From contig NZ_NPKP01000001.1 of NCBI RefSeq assembly GCF_008329585.1, forward strand, positions 1-64,000: DNA of 64,000 nt, read 5' to 3'. Both the position numbers and the translations under genes were made by a program. Source of the stretch: Mycolicibacterium sp. P9-22. Lineage in GTDB: Bacteria > Actinomycetota > Actinomycetes > Mycobacteriales > Mycobacteriaceae. Every line of letters starts with the position of its first letter. The stretch's first letter is position 1. Of this stretch, positions 1 through 8,328 are shown piece by piece. The notes beneath the pieces are model-generated. The model was given only the letters and a program-made list of their open reading frames with translations, was not told the origin of the DNA and made no database searches.

Positions 1-74
1 CGAACCCGGAAGCTAAGCCTACCAGCGCCAATGATACTACCCAAAAGGGTGGAAAAGTAGGACACCGCCGAACA
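1..74 (+). rRNA. rrf: 5S ribosomal RNA, 3' part
   Basis: The sequence matches the 3' two thirds of mycobacterial 5S rRNA: the segment CCCGGAAGCTAAGCC, the block GATACTACCC and the closing GTAGGACACCGCCGAACA. About 41 nt of the 5' end lie before the window. It is the last gene of an rrn operon; an rrn operon just upstream of ogt is also the M. tuberculosis arrangement. Confidence 0.95.
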
Positions 75-84
75 CACATTAAGA

Positions 85-120
85 CCCGAGCCCCCCAAAC
101 ACACATTTGGGGGGCTCGGG
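85..120 (+). terminator. rrn operon terminator hairpin
   Basis: There is a perfect 15-bp inverted repeat (85-99 and 106-120) with a 6-nt CACACA loop, starting about 10 nt after the 5S rRNA. The CATTTGT that follows is only weakly T-rich. Position and stem strength fit rho-independent termination of the rrn transcript, and the hairpin could also stop transcription from the convergent ogt side. Confidence 0.85.
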
Positions 121-167
121 CATTTGTACGTTATAGGCAAACTGCCGCGGCACAATTCAAATGCGAA

Positions 168-665
168 TCAGTCGAAAAGCGCCAATTCCGATCGACTCTT
201 TTCCATATCCAACAATGCCCTTTTGCGATTCAGTCCGCCGCCATAACCGGTGAGGCTGCCATTCGCTCCGATAACGCGATGGCACGGAACAATGATGCCG
301 ATCGGATTGTGTCCGTTCGCCAATCCCACCGCGCGGAATGCCGTAGGCGAGCCCACCTGCACGGCGATCTCGCCGTAGGTGCGTGTTTCGCCGTAGGGGA
401 TCGTCAGCAGTGCTTCCCAGACCCGGCGCTGGAACGGCGTCCCCTCGAAATGCAGATCGAGGTCGAATTCGGTGAGCGTTCCGGCGAAATAGGCGTCGAG
501 TTGCTCGACGGCCTCCGGGAAAGCCGCATCGTCGACCTCCCACCCGGCCCGGCTCGGCTCGTAGGTCTGGTCCTCCATCCGGAGGTGTGCCAGACGTCCG
601 TCGACGCCTGCCAGGGTCAGCAGACCGACCGGGCTGTCCATGGATCGGAACTGCATGCCTGACAT
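168..665 (-). CDS. ogt: Methylated-DNA--protein-cysteine methyltransferase
   Basis: A 165-residue suicide alkyltransferase that moves O6-alkyl groups from guanine to its own cysteine. The active-site motif PCHRV has Cys128; the helix preceding it carries the usual RAVG and the domain ends with GYGGGLNRKRALL. Length is normal for Ogt. The start is the second of two adjacent ATGs: AGGAG lies 5 nt before it, and it forms a TGATG junction with the stop of the upstream ada-alkA gene, so the two are translationally coupled. Same pair and order as M. tuberculosis Rv1317c-Rv1316c. Confidence 0.95.
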   Translation of the reverse strand: MSGMQFRSMDSPVGLLTLAGVDGRLAHLRMEDQTYEPSRAGWEVDDAAFPEAVEQLDAYFAGTLTEFDLDLHFEGTPFQRRVWEALLTIPYGETRTYGEIAVQVGSPTAFRAVGLANGHNPIGIIVPCHRVIGANGSLTGYGGGLNRKRALLDMEKSRSELALFD

Positions 666-2161
666 CATCTCTCCTGCTTGTTCGAACGTGGCGGCCAGTC
701 GTTCACGGCATGGTCGAGTGCGGTCCACAGATGCTGCGTGACATAGGCCCGCCATGGGCGCCACCGGGCGCTGTGCTCGAGCAGCGCCTCCGACGTGGTG
801 GGCAGGCCGACAGCTTTCGCGGCCGCTCGCAATCCGAGGTCGGTCACCGGGAAGGCATCCGGGTCCCCGAATCCGCGCATCGCAATCACCTCGGTGGTCC
901 ACGGGCCGATCCCGGGCAGCGCCGAGAGCTGAGCTCTGGCTCTGTTCCAGTCGGCGCCCGCGTCGACCTCGACATCGCCGGCCGCCATGGCGGCGATCAA
1001 CGTGGTCAGGGTGCGGCGGCGGGAGGCGGGCATGGCCAGGCTGTCGGGGTCCAGCGCGGTCAACTGCTCGGTGGACGGAAAGACATGGGTCAGGCCGCCA
1101 TCGGGGTCGGTGATAGCGGGCCCGTAGGCCTGCGCCAGACGCCCCGCATGCGTGCGGGCCGCCTTGATGGAGACCTGCTGACCCAGGACCACCCGGACCG
1201 CCAGTTCCGCCTCGTCCACGGTCCGCGGTATGCGCTGGCCGGGGGCCTTGGCCACTACGGCGCCGAGGTGGGGATCCTGGCTCAGCGCGTCCACCACGGC
1301 GACCGGGTCCGCATCGAGGTCGAGCAGGCGCCGGCAGCGGGCGATCGCTGGGGAGAGATCACGGAAGTCGTCGACGACCAGCCGGCACTGCACATGGTCG
1401 GGATGAGGCGTCAGTGCCACCACCCCGGATCCGGAAGGCAAGCGCAGGGTCCGCCGATAGGCACCGTCACGAACTTCCTCGACACCGGGCACCGCGCTGG
1501 CCGCCAGATGCCCGAACAGCCCCTCATAGGAGAACGGAGCACGCACCGGCAGACGCAGCGACAGCACGTCGACGCCCACTCGCTCATCGGCAGTGCGGCC
1601 GAGGGCCCGCTGCCGCAGCATCGTCGGGGTCAATGCGCTGATGGCCCGTACGGTGTCGTTGAACTGCCGGATACTGCTGAATCCCGCGGCGAACGCAACA
1701 TCACTGAACGGCAGGTCCGTGGTCTCGATGAGCACACGTGCGGTTTGGGTGCGCTGCGCCCGGGCCAGCGCCAGCGGGTTGGCGCCCACCTCGGCCTGCA
1801 GCAGCCGCTCCAATTGGCGCGTCGTGTACCCGAGATGATTCGCCAGCCCCGTCACCCCGGAACGGTCCACCGTGCCATCGGCGATCAGCCGCATCGCCCG
1901 GGCCACCACATCACCGCGCACATTCCACTCCGGAGAGCCGGGTGAGGCGTCCGGGCGGCAGCGCTTGCACGCCCGGAAGCCGGCCTTCTGGGCCGCCGCA
2001 GCGGTCGGATAGAACGTCATGTTCCGGGCCAGCGGTGGGCGCACGGGGCAACTCGGCCGGCAATAGATCCCGGTGCTGAGCACGGCGGTGACAAACCAGC
2101 CGTCGAACCGGGCGTCCTTGGACTGGACCGCCCGGTAGCAGCTGTCGAAATCGTCGTGCAT
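665..2161 (-). CDS. alkA: Bifunctional Ada-type regulator / DNA-3-methyladenine glycosylase (AdaA-AlkA)
   Basis: 498 residues in three parts. The N-terminal Ada zinc domain has Cys34, Cys38, Cys65 and Cys68; Cys34 is the expected methyl acceptor for phosphotriesters. An AraC-type helix-turn-helix follows (about 85-190). The C-terminal AlkA glycosylase has the helix-hairpin-helix ALPGIGPW and the catalytic Asp in FPVTDLGL. It thus senses alkylated DNA, activates transcription and excises alkylated bases. The ATG at 2161 has AAGGTGAAGGC upstream, better than the ATG 33 nt earlier. It is operonic with ogt. Confidence 0.93.
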   Translation of the reverse strand: MHDDFDSCYRAVQSKDARFDGWFVTAVLSTGIYCRPSCPVRPPLARNMTFYPTAAAAQKAGFRACKRCRPDASPGSPEWNVRGDVVARAMRLIADGTVDRSGVTGLANHLGYTTRQLERLLQAEVGANPLALARAQRTQTARVLIETTDLPFSDVAFAAGFSSIRQFNDTVRAISALTPTMLRQRALGRTADERVGVDVLSLRLPVRAPFSYEGLFGHLAASAVPGVEEVRDGAYRRTLRLPSGSGVVALTPHPDHVQCRLVVDDFRDLSPAIARCRRLLDLDADPVAVVDALSQDPHLGAVVAKAPGQRIPRTVDEAELAVRVVLGQQVSIKAARTHAGRLAQAYGPAITDPDGGLTHVFPSTEQLTALDPDSLAMPASRRRTLTTLIAAMAAGDVEVDAGADWNRARAQLSALPGIGPWTTEVIAMRGFGDPDAFPVTDLGLRAAAKAVGLPTTSEALLEHSARWRPWRAYVTQHLWTALDHAVNDWPPRSNKQER

Positions 2162-2288
2162 GCCTTCACCTTTACACCCGACCACCGACATCACTGGCGG
2201 AAAAGCGACATCGATGTGGCGTTCAGATGGTCAGCCCGAGCCTGGTATCCGCTCCGTCGCAGGTCGACAGGGCGCCATCGAGGCGCTG

Positions 2289-3092
2289 TCAGGCCGGGCG
2301 GCCGGCGGTTGACCCTGCGTCGACTGCCAGGTCGGCCCCGGTGACAGATCTGCTCTCATCAGAGGCCAGGTAGAGCGCACAGTAAGCGACATCGATCGGT
2401 TCGATGGGGTCGTCCAGAAGGTTGACCCACTTCGTGACGTAGTCGCGGGCGGCCTGGGGTATCGCACTGGTACCGGGAGTCGCGATGAAGCCCGGTGTGA
2501 TCGCATTGACCCGCACGCGATGTGGCGCGCCCTCGGCAGCGAGTTGGCGTGTCAAAGCAAGTACACCGCCTTTGGCTGCACCGTGTGCGGCGAAACCGAA
2601 GGCCTGCAGGCCGATTGAGCCCACACTCGAGGCGATATTGATGACGCTGCCGCCGTTCTCTAGGAGCGCGGGCCACGCCGCCGATGTCACAGTGAACACG
2701 ATCTCGAGTTCGTTGGAGATCGTGAAGCGCCATTGGTCGAGGGTCATTTCACTGAAAGGTGCGACTGCGGCCGCTGAGGCGTTGTTGTAGAGGACATCGA
2801 TGCCGCCCAGTGTCGAGATGGAGTTCTGCACCCATCGGCGGGCAGCAGTGGGATCGGCCAGGTCGATGTCGTGGCCCTCCGCCGACAGTCCTTGCGCGGA
2901 CAGTACTGCGGCGGTGGCCGCGGCGGCGCCGGGACGGACATCACAGCCGATCACGTGCGCCCCGTGATTGCAGAAGAGTTCTTGTGCGACCGCGCCCTGA
3001 CCTCCGCCCGTTCCGGTGATGAGGACTCGCTTGCCGGCGAGACGACCGTCGTGAGCGACGGCGGTGCTGAGCGTTGGTGCTTTATCAGGCAT
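2289..3092 (-). CDS. SDR-family oxidoreductase with His in place of the catalytic Tyr
   Basis: 267 residues with a Rossmann fold: nucleotide motif TGTGGGQG (26-33), NNAS (103-106) and catalytic-region serines 155-156. The usual Tyr of YxxxK is His170, four residues before Lys174 (HGAAK), so the classical proton relay is altered. Actinobacterial SDRs with this HGAAK form are known to me, but no function is established here. The ATG at 3092 is preceded by GAGGAAAC; an ATG 12 nt upstream is less well placed. It stands alone between alkA and the acyltransferase operon. The substrate cannot be named. Confidence 0.85.
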   Translation of the reverse strand: MPDKAPTLSTAVAHDGRLAGKRVLITGTGGGQGAVAQELFCNHGAHVIGCDVRPGAAAATAAVLSAQGLSAEGHDIDLADPTAARRWVQNSISTLGGIDVLYNNASAAAVAPFSEMTLDQWRFTISNELEIVFTVTSAAWPALLENGGSVINIASSVGSIGLQAFGFAAHGAAKGGVLALTRQLAAEGAPHRVRVNAITPGFIATPGTSAIPQAARDYVTKWVNLLDDPIEPIDVAYCALYLASDESRSVTGADLAVDAGSTAGRPA

Positions 3093-3162
3093 GTTTCCTC
3101 GCATGTGCAGTAGCTATCGAGCTGGGGCGGGCGGAAGGAGCTGGATTTGAAGCGATTTGGGA

Positions 3163-4035
3163 TCACGCCTCACGGCGATCAGTTGATGGCATCGCGGCGT
3201 TGTGCCACGCGAGCGGATTCAGTTCACGGTAGGGGTCGCTGCTACGAAGCTCTTGGAGATCGGTCAGGATCTGCTCCAGTGACCGCTGAGTGTCCTCTTT
3301 GACGGTGCTGACCCATTCTTCTTCGGCGACGTGTGCGGGCCTGGTTGTGTCGATCGGGGTGCCGAAGCGTAGGTACATCCGCTGCGGCCGGGGGATCAGA
3401 GTGGGTCCGATCCCGCGCATGAGCGGCATTGCCATGTCGGAGCGGCCCGACAGTCGTTCCGAGAGGCTCTGACTCAATCGACCCCATCGCCCTTCGCGCG
3501 TCGTCATGCTCCGGTACATGTCGTCTCCACCGACGAGCCCGACGGGCACGATGGGATAGTTGTATTCGACTGCCAGGCGCGCGAATCCGGTTCTGCCCTG
3601 CCAGCGCAGGGTGTACTCCTCGCCCTTGAACTTGGCGATCTCGCGGCCGCCTCCTGGGAATACGAGAATGGGTTCGTCATGAACCATGAGCTCGCGAGCG
3701 GTTTCCGGGGCTCCGACGACGGCGCCGGCGGCGGCGAGTAGATCGCCGGGAAGCCCGCCCATGCGGCCGAAGTTCCTGTCGGCCAGGGGACGCACTCGGC
3801 GACCTATCGCGCGCCGGACCAGCAACGGGATCAACAGGCCTTCGGCGCTCATCTGGGTGTGGTTGCCCACCAAGAGGAATCGCCCATCGCGGGGCGAATG
3901 CTGCAGCCCGTCAACATAGGGCCGGCAAAGGTCGACGAGCGGTACGACCCCGTCGGCCACGGTCTCCACCATGCGGCGCAACGCCCGGACCCGTCCCGGT
4001 TGATTCATGATCACATCGGTGTTCGCGCCGGTCAT
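3163..4035 (-). CDS. Lysophospholipid acyltransferase-family (PlsC/LPLAT-like) protein
   Basis: 290 residues. Block I is VGNHTQMSAE with His59; the Asp expected five residues on in HX4D is Ala64, with Glu65 next to it. Block III-like FPGGGRE and PIVPVGLVGG follow, typical of the TMEM68/diacylglycerol-acyltransferase-like branch of the superfamily. It probably transfers an acyl chain to a lipid acceptor at the membrane. Its ATG overlaps the stop of the upstream methyltransferase by 4 bp (ATGA), so the two genes form an operon and may act on the same lipid. Confidence 0.82.
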   Translation of the reverse strand: MTGANTDVIMNQPGRVRALRRMVETVADGVVPLVDLCRPYVDGLQHSPRDGRFLLVGNHTQMSAEGLLIPLLVRRAIGRRVRPLADRNFGRMGGLPGDLLAAAGAVVGAPETARELMVHDEPILVFPGGGREIAKFKGEEYTLRWQGRTGFARLAVEYNYPIVPVGLVGGDDMYRSMTTREGRWGRLSQSLSERLSGRSDMAMPLMRGIGPTLIPRPQRMYLRFGTPIDTTRPAHVAEEEWVSTVKEDTQRSLEQILTDLQELRSSDPYRELNPLAWHNAAMPSTDRREA

Positions 4036-4844
4036 GACGTTTTAGACTCCGGCCGGGAGAACACCAGCGCGGTCGGTTTGGGGCCGAATCGTATTGCCGC
4101 CGGCAGGAACTCGATGTGCATCTGCGGGTCGGCCGCTTTGCCGAGCGCGATGAACGCCGAGTGGCTGTAGGCGCGCAGCGCACTGATGAAACCGTCGTGC
4201 ATGATGTGCCGAAACGACGGTCGCACCAACACCGCGACAGCCGCCACTGGCGCCACGATGACCTGCGTGAGAACCAGTCCCAGCGGGGACGGACGCTTGA
4301 GGTCGATCACCAGAAACCGCCTGCCCACCCTTGTTGCTTCGGCGACCGCGCGAGCGGCGGTTGCCGGCGGCAGATGGTGAAAGGCCTGTGCGAACACGAC
4401 CAGGTCGTAAGAGTTGTCGTCGGCGGCGATGGCGGTGGCGTCCGCCACCTGGGTGCGCACCCGGGGATGGGCGCCGAGTTCACCATTGGCGATGTTGGCA
4501 ACCGAGGCCGGATCCAAGTCGCTGACCGTCACGGTCGCGGTGGGATGCAACTCGAGAATCTTGGCCGACAGCTTGCCATGTCCCGCACCGAGTTCGAGGA
4601 TGCGCGGGTTGGGGACGTCTGCCACCAGTTCCAGTGCCATGCGGGCGTGCTTCTCGTGCTGGCCGGTCCGCGAGCCCATTCGATCCAGCGCCGAGATCAC
4701 CGTCTGCTTGACCTCATCAGGGATGTCGTAGCGGTCGGTGTACTCCAGTGCGTCGGTCTGCAACCGGCGGTCCAGCCACGAGGCGGTTGGACCGCCGCGC
4801 GGCATCTGCGCAACCGATGGATCTACTGCCATCGCTTCACTCAT
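4032..4844 (-). CDS. Class I SAM-dependent methyltransferase
   Basis: 270 residues. SAM motif I is LELGAGHGKL, followed by the acidic VSDLDP and the post-I region LVVFAQAFHHL. The C-terminal third is hydrophobic (about 185-205) and may touch the membrane. The substrate is unknown; pairing with a lipid acyltransferase suggests a lipid or polyketide. The ATG has AAGGAG 9 nt upstream. It is divergent from a TetR gene, and a palindromic operator lies between them, so repression by that TetR is likely. Confidence 0.85.
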   Translation of the reverse strand: MSEAMAVDPSVAQMPRGGPTASWLDRRLQTDALEYTDRYDIPDEVKQTVISALDRMGSRTGQHEKHARMALELVADVPNPRILELGAGHGKLSAKILELHPTATVTVSDLDPASVANIANGELGAHPRVRTQVADATAIAADDNSYDLVVFAQAFHHLPPATAARAVAEATRVGRRFLVIDLKRPSPLGLVLTQVIVAPVAAVAVLVRPSFRHIMHDGFISALRAYSHSAFIALGKAADPQMHIEFLPAAIRFGPKPTALVFSRPESKTS

Positions 4845-4890
4845 CGTCTACTCCTTGCGGTCGTCGAGCCATCCCTTGGATTCCACCCTA

Positions 4891-4912
4891 CCGAACGAAC
4901 GAGTTCGTTTGG
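4891..4912. promoter_or_regulatory. Palindromic operator between methyltransferase and tetR
   Basis: The core AACGAAC-GA-GTTCGTT (4894-4909) is a perfect 7-bp inverted repeat around a 2-nt centre. It extends to CCG...TGG at 4891-4912 with one mismatched pair. It lies in the 82-bp gap between the divergent methyltransferase and tetR starts, 15 bp from the tetR GTG. Size and symmetry fit a TetR dimer site controlling both directions. Confidence 0.75.
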
Positions 4913-4926
4913 GCTATGATTTCCCT

Positions 4927-5493
4927 GTGAGAAGTACGACCGAGTTACGTGACGTGATCTTGGCCGCCGCCCGGGCGGAGTTCGCCCAGTACGGTTTGGC
5001 CGGGGCGCGCATCGACCGCATCGCACGCACCGCACAGGCCAGCAAGGAACGCATCTACGCACACTTCCGCGACAAGGAGACCTTGTTTCGCGAGGTGCTG
5101 GCGGCCGACAGCACCGAGTTTTTCGAGGCGATCAGCTTGCGCCGAGGGACCGTTCCGGACTTTGTCGGCGACGTCTACGACGTGGCGCGCGGCCACCCCG
5201 AACACCTTCGCATGATCACGTGGGCGCGTTTGGAGGGCTTTGCGCTCGACGAGCCCCGTGCCGATGGTGAGCCTGTCTTCGCCGATACCCTTGCCGCGAT
5301 CGAAGCGGCTCAGGCGACCGGGCATGTGGACCGGGTCTGGGAACCTGCGGATCTGATTGCGCTACTGCTCGGGATCGGCTTGGCGTGGGCGAACTCGCCG
5401 CACCCCGATTCGTTGACCGACGACCCCGTCATGATCGCGCGCCGCCGCGCTGCCGCCGTCGAAGCCGCCACGCGCATCATCACAACCCACTGA
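4927..5493 (+). CDS. TetR-family transcriptional regulator
   Basis: 188 residues. The N-terminal helix-turn-helix (about 10-55) has the family pattern [14 protein letters not shown] and [15 protein letters not shown]. The C-terminal ligand domain is divergent, as usual. The GTG start is chosen because homology to the HTH begins just after it; upstream in-frame codons run into the operator. Its gene is 16 nt from the following SDR and divergent from the methyltransferase-acyltransferase operon. It probably represses itself and both neighbouring units. Confidence 0.88.
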   Translation: MRSTTELRDVILAAARAEFAQYGLAGARIDRIARTAQASKERIYAHFRDKETLFREVLAADSTEFFEAISLRRGTVPDFVGDVYDVARGHPEHLRMITWARLEGFALDEPRADGEPVFADTLAAIEAAQATGHVDRVWEPADLIALLLGIGLAWANSPHPDSLTDDPVMIARRRAAAVEAATRIITTH

Positions 5494-5509
5494 CGAACAA
5501 GGAGTTTTG

Positions 5510-6451
5510 ATGCCTGTGCACGAGACCGCGGTCACTCTTCCCGATCTCGGCGGACGGCTCGCTGTGGTGACCGGCTCCACCTCCGGTGTCGGGCTGGGTT
5601 TGGCCACCCGGCTCGCCGGCGCCGGTGCAGAAGTAATCATGGCGATCCGCAACCGCGCCAAGGGCGAACGTGCGATCACCCACATCCGCGCCACCGTGCC
5701 CGATGCCAAGCTGATCATCAAAGAACTCGACCTGGCGTCGCCGGCCAGCGTTTCGGCGCTTGGGGAGGAGCTCATTGACGAGGGTCGGCCGATCGACCTC
5801 TTGGTCAACAACGCCGCCGTGATCGCACATCGCGAGCGCGCCACCACCCCCGACGGATTCGAACTGCAATTCGCCACAAACCATCTCGGGCACTTCGCGC
5901 TTACCGGACTCCTTCTGCCGCTGCTGAGGGCCGCGCCGTCAGCACGGGTTGTCACTGTCAGCGCCATGGCCGCCCGACGCGCCCGAATTCAGTTCAGCGA
6001 CTTGCAGTTCGAGCATGGTTATTCGCCGATGCGCGCCTACGGTCAATCCAAACTCGCGAATCTGATCTTCGCGCGGGAGCTGAACCGGCGCAGCCGCGAA
6101 GCCGAGTGGGGCCTGCTGTCCAACGCCGCGCATCCCGGTATGTCGAAGCCCGATCCGTCGTTCAGCGGGCAGGATCCAACCTTGGGCGAGCGGTTCATGC
6201 AAGTTGGTCAGAGGCTCCTGCCATTCATGTGGCAGGAGATCTCCGAAGGCATCAAACCCGCGCTGTATGCAGCGACCTCCCCGGAGGCTGCAGGCGGCGC
6301 CTTCTATGGCCCGCATGGGCTCTTGGAGGCGGCGGGTGGCGGCGTGCAGGAAGCGAAGACCCCGGCCCACGCCGAGAGCGTGGCCGATGCCCGCCAATTA
6401 TGGGAGATCTCAGAACAACTCACCGGAGTGACGTATCCGAAGCAAAGCTGA
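5510..6451 (+). CDS. SDR-family oxidoreductase (retinol dehydrogenase-like)
   Basis: 313 residues. Cofactor motif TGSTSGVG (NADP-type, followed by a basic region IRNRAKG), NNAA, the Ser of TVSA and the catalytic YGQSK are all present. Length and the [10 protein letters not shown] segment after the Lys match the retinol dehydrogenase/protochlorophyllide reductase-like branch. It likely reduces a lipophilic carbonyl or oxidises an alcohol. AAGGAG lies 7 nt before the ATG, and the gene is 16 nt downstream of tetR, so they are probably co-transcribed. Confidence 0.87.
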   Translation: MPVHETAVTLPDLGGRLAVVTGSTSGVGLGLATRLAGAGAEVIMAIRNRAKGERAITHIRATVPDAKLIIKELDLASPASVSALGEELIDEGRPIDLLVNNAAVIAHRERATTPDGFELQFATNHLGHFALTGLLLPLLRAAPSARVVTVSAMAARRARIQFSDLQFEHGYSPMRAYGQSKLANLIFARELNRRSREAEWGLLSNAAHPGMSKPDPSFSGQDPTLGERFMQVGQRLLPFMWQEISEGIKPALYAATSPEAAGGAFYGPHGLLEAAGGGVQEAKTPAHAESVADARQLWEISEQLTGVTYPKQS

Positions 6452-6499
6452 GGCAGATCTCGGACAAGTTCCGTGTGACATCACGTCGACTTCGAGGAC

Positions 6500-7093
6500 C
6501 TACAAGTCGCCGGCAACGGCGCGGACGCCGGCCAGCACCACACGGACGATCCGCTGGACATCTGCCCGGGTCACCGGCCGCATGCCACGGTTGGCGATCA
6601 GATGTACCGGACCGGAGATCATCTCGCCGAGAAAGGCGCTGTCGACCGGGGGGAGTTCGCCACGAGCGACGGCCGTGTCCACCCGTTGCTGCATGGCAGC
6701 GACTCGCCGGTCGAGGACCTTCGTGAGCGCCGCGACGGTGGAGTGGTGCCGGGCCGGCTGGAGGGCTTGTGCGAGCGTCCGTCCGAACGGTGTCTCGAGC
6801 GCGCCGGCCAGGGCCAAGAGGTAGTCGGCCAGGTCCTGTTCGATGTCCCCGGTGTCGGTGATGGACGCGAGATCCTCGGCGTAGTGAATCAGGGACTCGA
6901 CCACCAGTGCCTCGCGGTCGGGCCAGTTCCGGTAGACGCTGGTCTTGTTCACGCCCGCGGATTCGGCGACATCCTCATAGCGGAAGTGTGCGATGCCGTC
7001 GCGGGCGACGAGTTCAGCTGTCGCAGCGAGGATCTGGTTCCTGACTCGGGCATTGCGGCCACCGGGGCGGCGCGCGGCCGGCTCGTCGGCCAT
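6500..7093 (-). CDS. TetR-family repressor of the monooxygenase/exporter operon
   Basis: 197 residues. The HTH region (about 15-60) reads ILAATAELVARDG...VNKTSVYRNWPDREAL. The ATG at 7093 has GGAGG 10 nt upstream. It is divergent from an FAD monooxygenase and a DHA2 exporter, and a 29-nt palindrome sits in the 116-bp gap. By analogy with TetR/TetA-type systems it would release that operator when it binds the compound handled by the monooxygenase and pump; this role is inference. Confidence 0.88.
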   Translation of the reverse strand: MADEPAARRPGGRNARVRNQILAATAELVARDGIAHFRYEDVAESAGVNKTSVYRNWPDREALVVESLIHYAEDLASITDTGDIEQDLADYLLALAGALETPFGRTLAQALQPARHHSTVAALTKVLDRRVAAMQQRVDTAVARGELPPVDSAFLGEMISGPVHLIANRGMRPVTRADVQRIVRVVLAGVRAVAGDL

Positions 7094-7172
7094 TGTCCCA
7101 CCCTCCTGTTGTCCGGTGCTGATTGTCGCCACCTGTGGCGTTGCGGTGCAACCCGCGAGCGGGTAGCTTCCA

Positions 7173-7201
7173 CATTAAAGCAACTATCTGTTGCTTTAAT
7201 G
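7173..7201. promoter_or_regulatory. Perfect palindromic operator upstream of the monooxygenase
   Basis: CATTAAAGCAAC (7173-7184) and its exact reverse complement (7190-7201) are separated by TATCT. The repeat ends 8 bp before the GTG of the monooxygenase gene, so it must overlap the promoter or transcript start. It is AT-rich in GC-rich surroundings and is the obvious binding site for the divergent TetR. Confidence 0.82.
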
Positions 7202-7209
7202 ATCGGGGT

Positions 7210-8328
7210 GTGGCGGTGCGGATTCTCATTTCGGGTGCGGGCGTGGCCGGACTGGCCTGCGCGCGCCAACTGGGCTCCCGTGGCCACGACGTCACCGTCG
7301 TGGAGAGTGCCGACCAGTTGCGCACGGCGGGTACGCCCGTCGACGTCCGCGGTCATGCCATCGAGACCGCGGCCAGGATGGGTGTGCTCGACAGCATCCG
7401 GCAGCGCCGCGTCCGGATGTCGGAGAATGCCCACTTCATCGACAGTCGCGGCGAACCGGTGGCCCGGGTCCCGTTGGCAGAGATCAATGACACCGCGGAC
7501 GACATCGAAGTACTGCGCGGCGACCTCGTGCAGATCCTTGCAGGCGATCTGCCGGACACCGTTGTGGTCCGCTTCGGCGACCGGGTCCGGACGCTGCTGG
7601 ACCACGAGAGCGGCGTCGACGTGCGATTCGCCTCCGGCCGCACCGGACGGTACGACGTCGTCATCGGCGCCGACGGCCAGCACTCCGCGGTCCGCAGGCT
7701 GGTCTTCGGCCCCGACGCGGAGTGTCTGGCGCACCTCGGTGTGTACTTCGCCCTAGCAGCCCTACCCGGCGGCGCACAAAGCGATTGTGCCAACGTCATT
7801 TTCAACGTCCCCGGACGGATGGTCGGCTGTTTCCGATACGCGGAGACGTCCGCCGCCGTTTTTCAGTTCCGGTCGGCGGTGATCAGTCACGACCACCGTG
7901 ATCTGGCCGCACAGAAGCGGATTCTCATCGAGGCGTTCGACGGCCACCGGTCCTGGCGTATCCCGGAACTGCTCGACGCGGCCCGCACCGATCCGGGGTT
8001 CTATTTCACCGCTGCAAGTCAGGTCCGGCTGCCCAGCTGGCACCGCGGCCGCGTGGTCCTCGTCGGAGACGCCGGATACTGCCCGTCCTTCCTGTCCGGC
8101 CGAGGCACGTCACTCGCGCTCAGCGGTGCCGTCTTCCTCGCCGAAGAACTTGAGCGATGCGGCGAAGACCACGCGGAGGCGTTCGCCGCATACCAAGACC
8201 GCTTGCGGTCCGAGGTGACCTCCGCCCAGAACCGTGTCCACGCCGGACGCCGGCGCATGCTGCCCGAAACGTGGGGCGATATCGCCGCACGCAACCGAGC
8301 GCTGCGAGCCCACGAGAACACACCGTGA
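7210..8328 (+). CDS. FAD-dependent monooxygenase (PHBH-fold, Rox/TetX-like)
   Basis: 372 residues. The N-terminal dinucleotide motif is GAGVAGLA, and the second FAD motif GDAGYCPS (about 280) is in the right place for p-hydroxybenzoate hydroxylase-fold enzymes. Such enzymes hydroxylate aromatics, and some branches inactivate rifamycins or tetracyclines. Two GTG starts 6 nt apart (7210, 7216) are possible and no strong ribosome site is visible, which suggests a near-leaderless message. The stop overlaps the start of the exporter gene (GTGA). Regulator, monooxygenase and pump together suggest detoxification of a planar aromatic compound. Confidence 0.85.
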   Translation: MAVRILISGAGVAGLACARQLGSRGHDVTVVESADQLRTAGTPVDVRGHAIETAARMGVLDSIRQRRVRMSENAHFIDSRGEPVARVPLAEINDTADDIEVLRGDLVQILAGDLPDTVVVRFGDRVRTLLDHESGVDVRFASGRTGRYDVVIGADGQHSAVRRLVFGPDAECLAHLGVYFALAALPGGAQSDCANVIFNVPGRMVGCFRYAETSAAVFQFRSAVISHDHRDLAAQKRILIEAFDGHRSWRIPELLDAARTDPGFYFTAASQVRLPSWHRGRVVLVGDAGYCPSFLSGRGTSLALSGAVFLAEELERCGEDHAEAFAAYQDRLRSEVTSAQNRVHAGRRRMLPETWGDIAARNRALRAHENTP

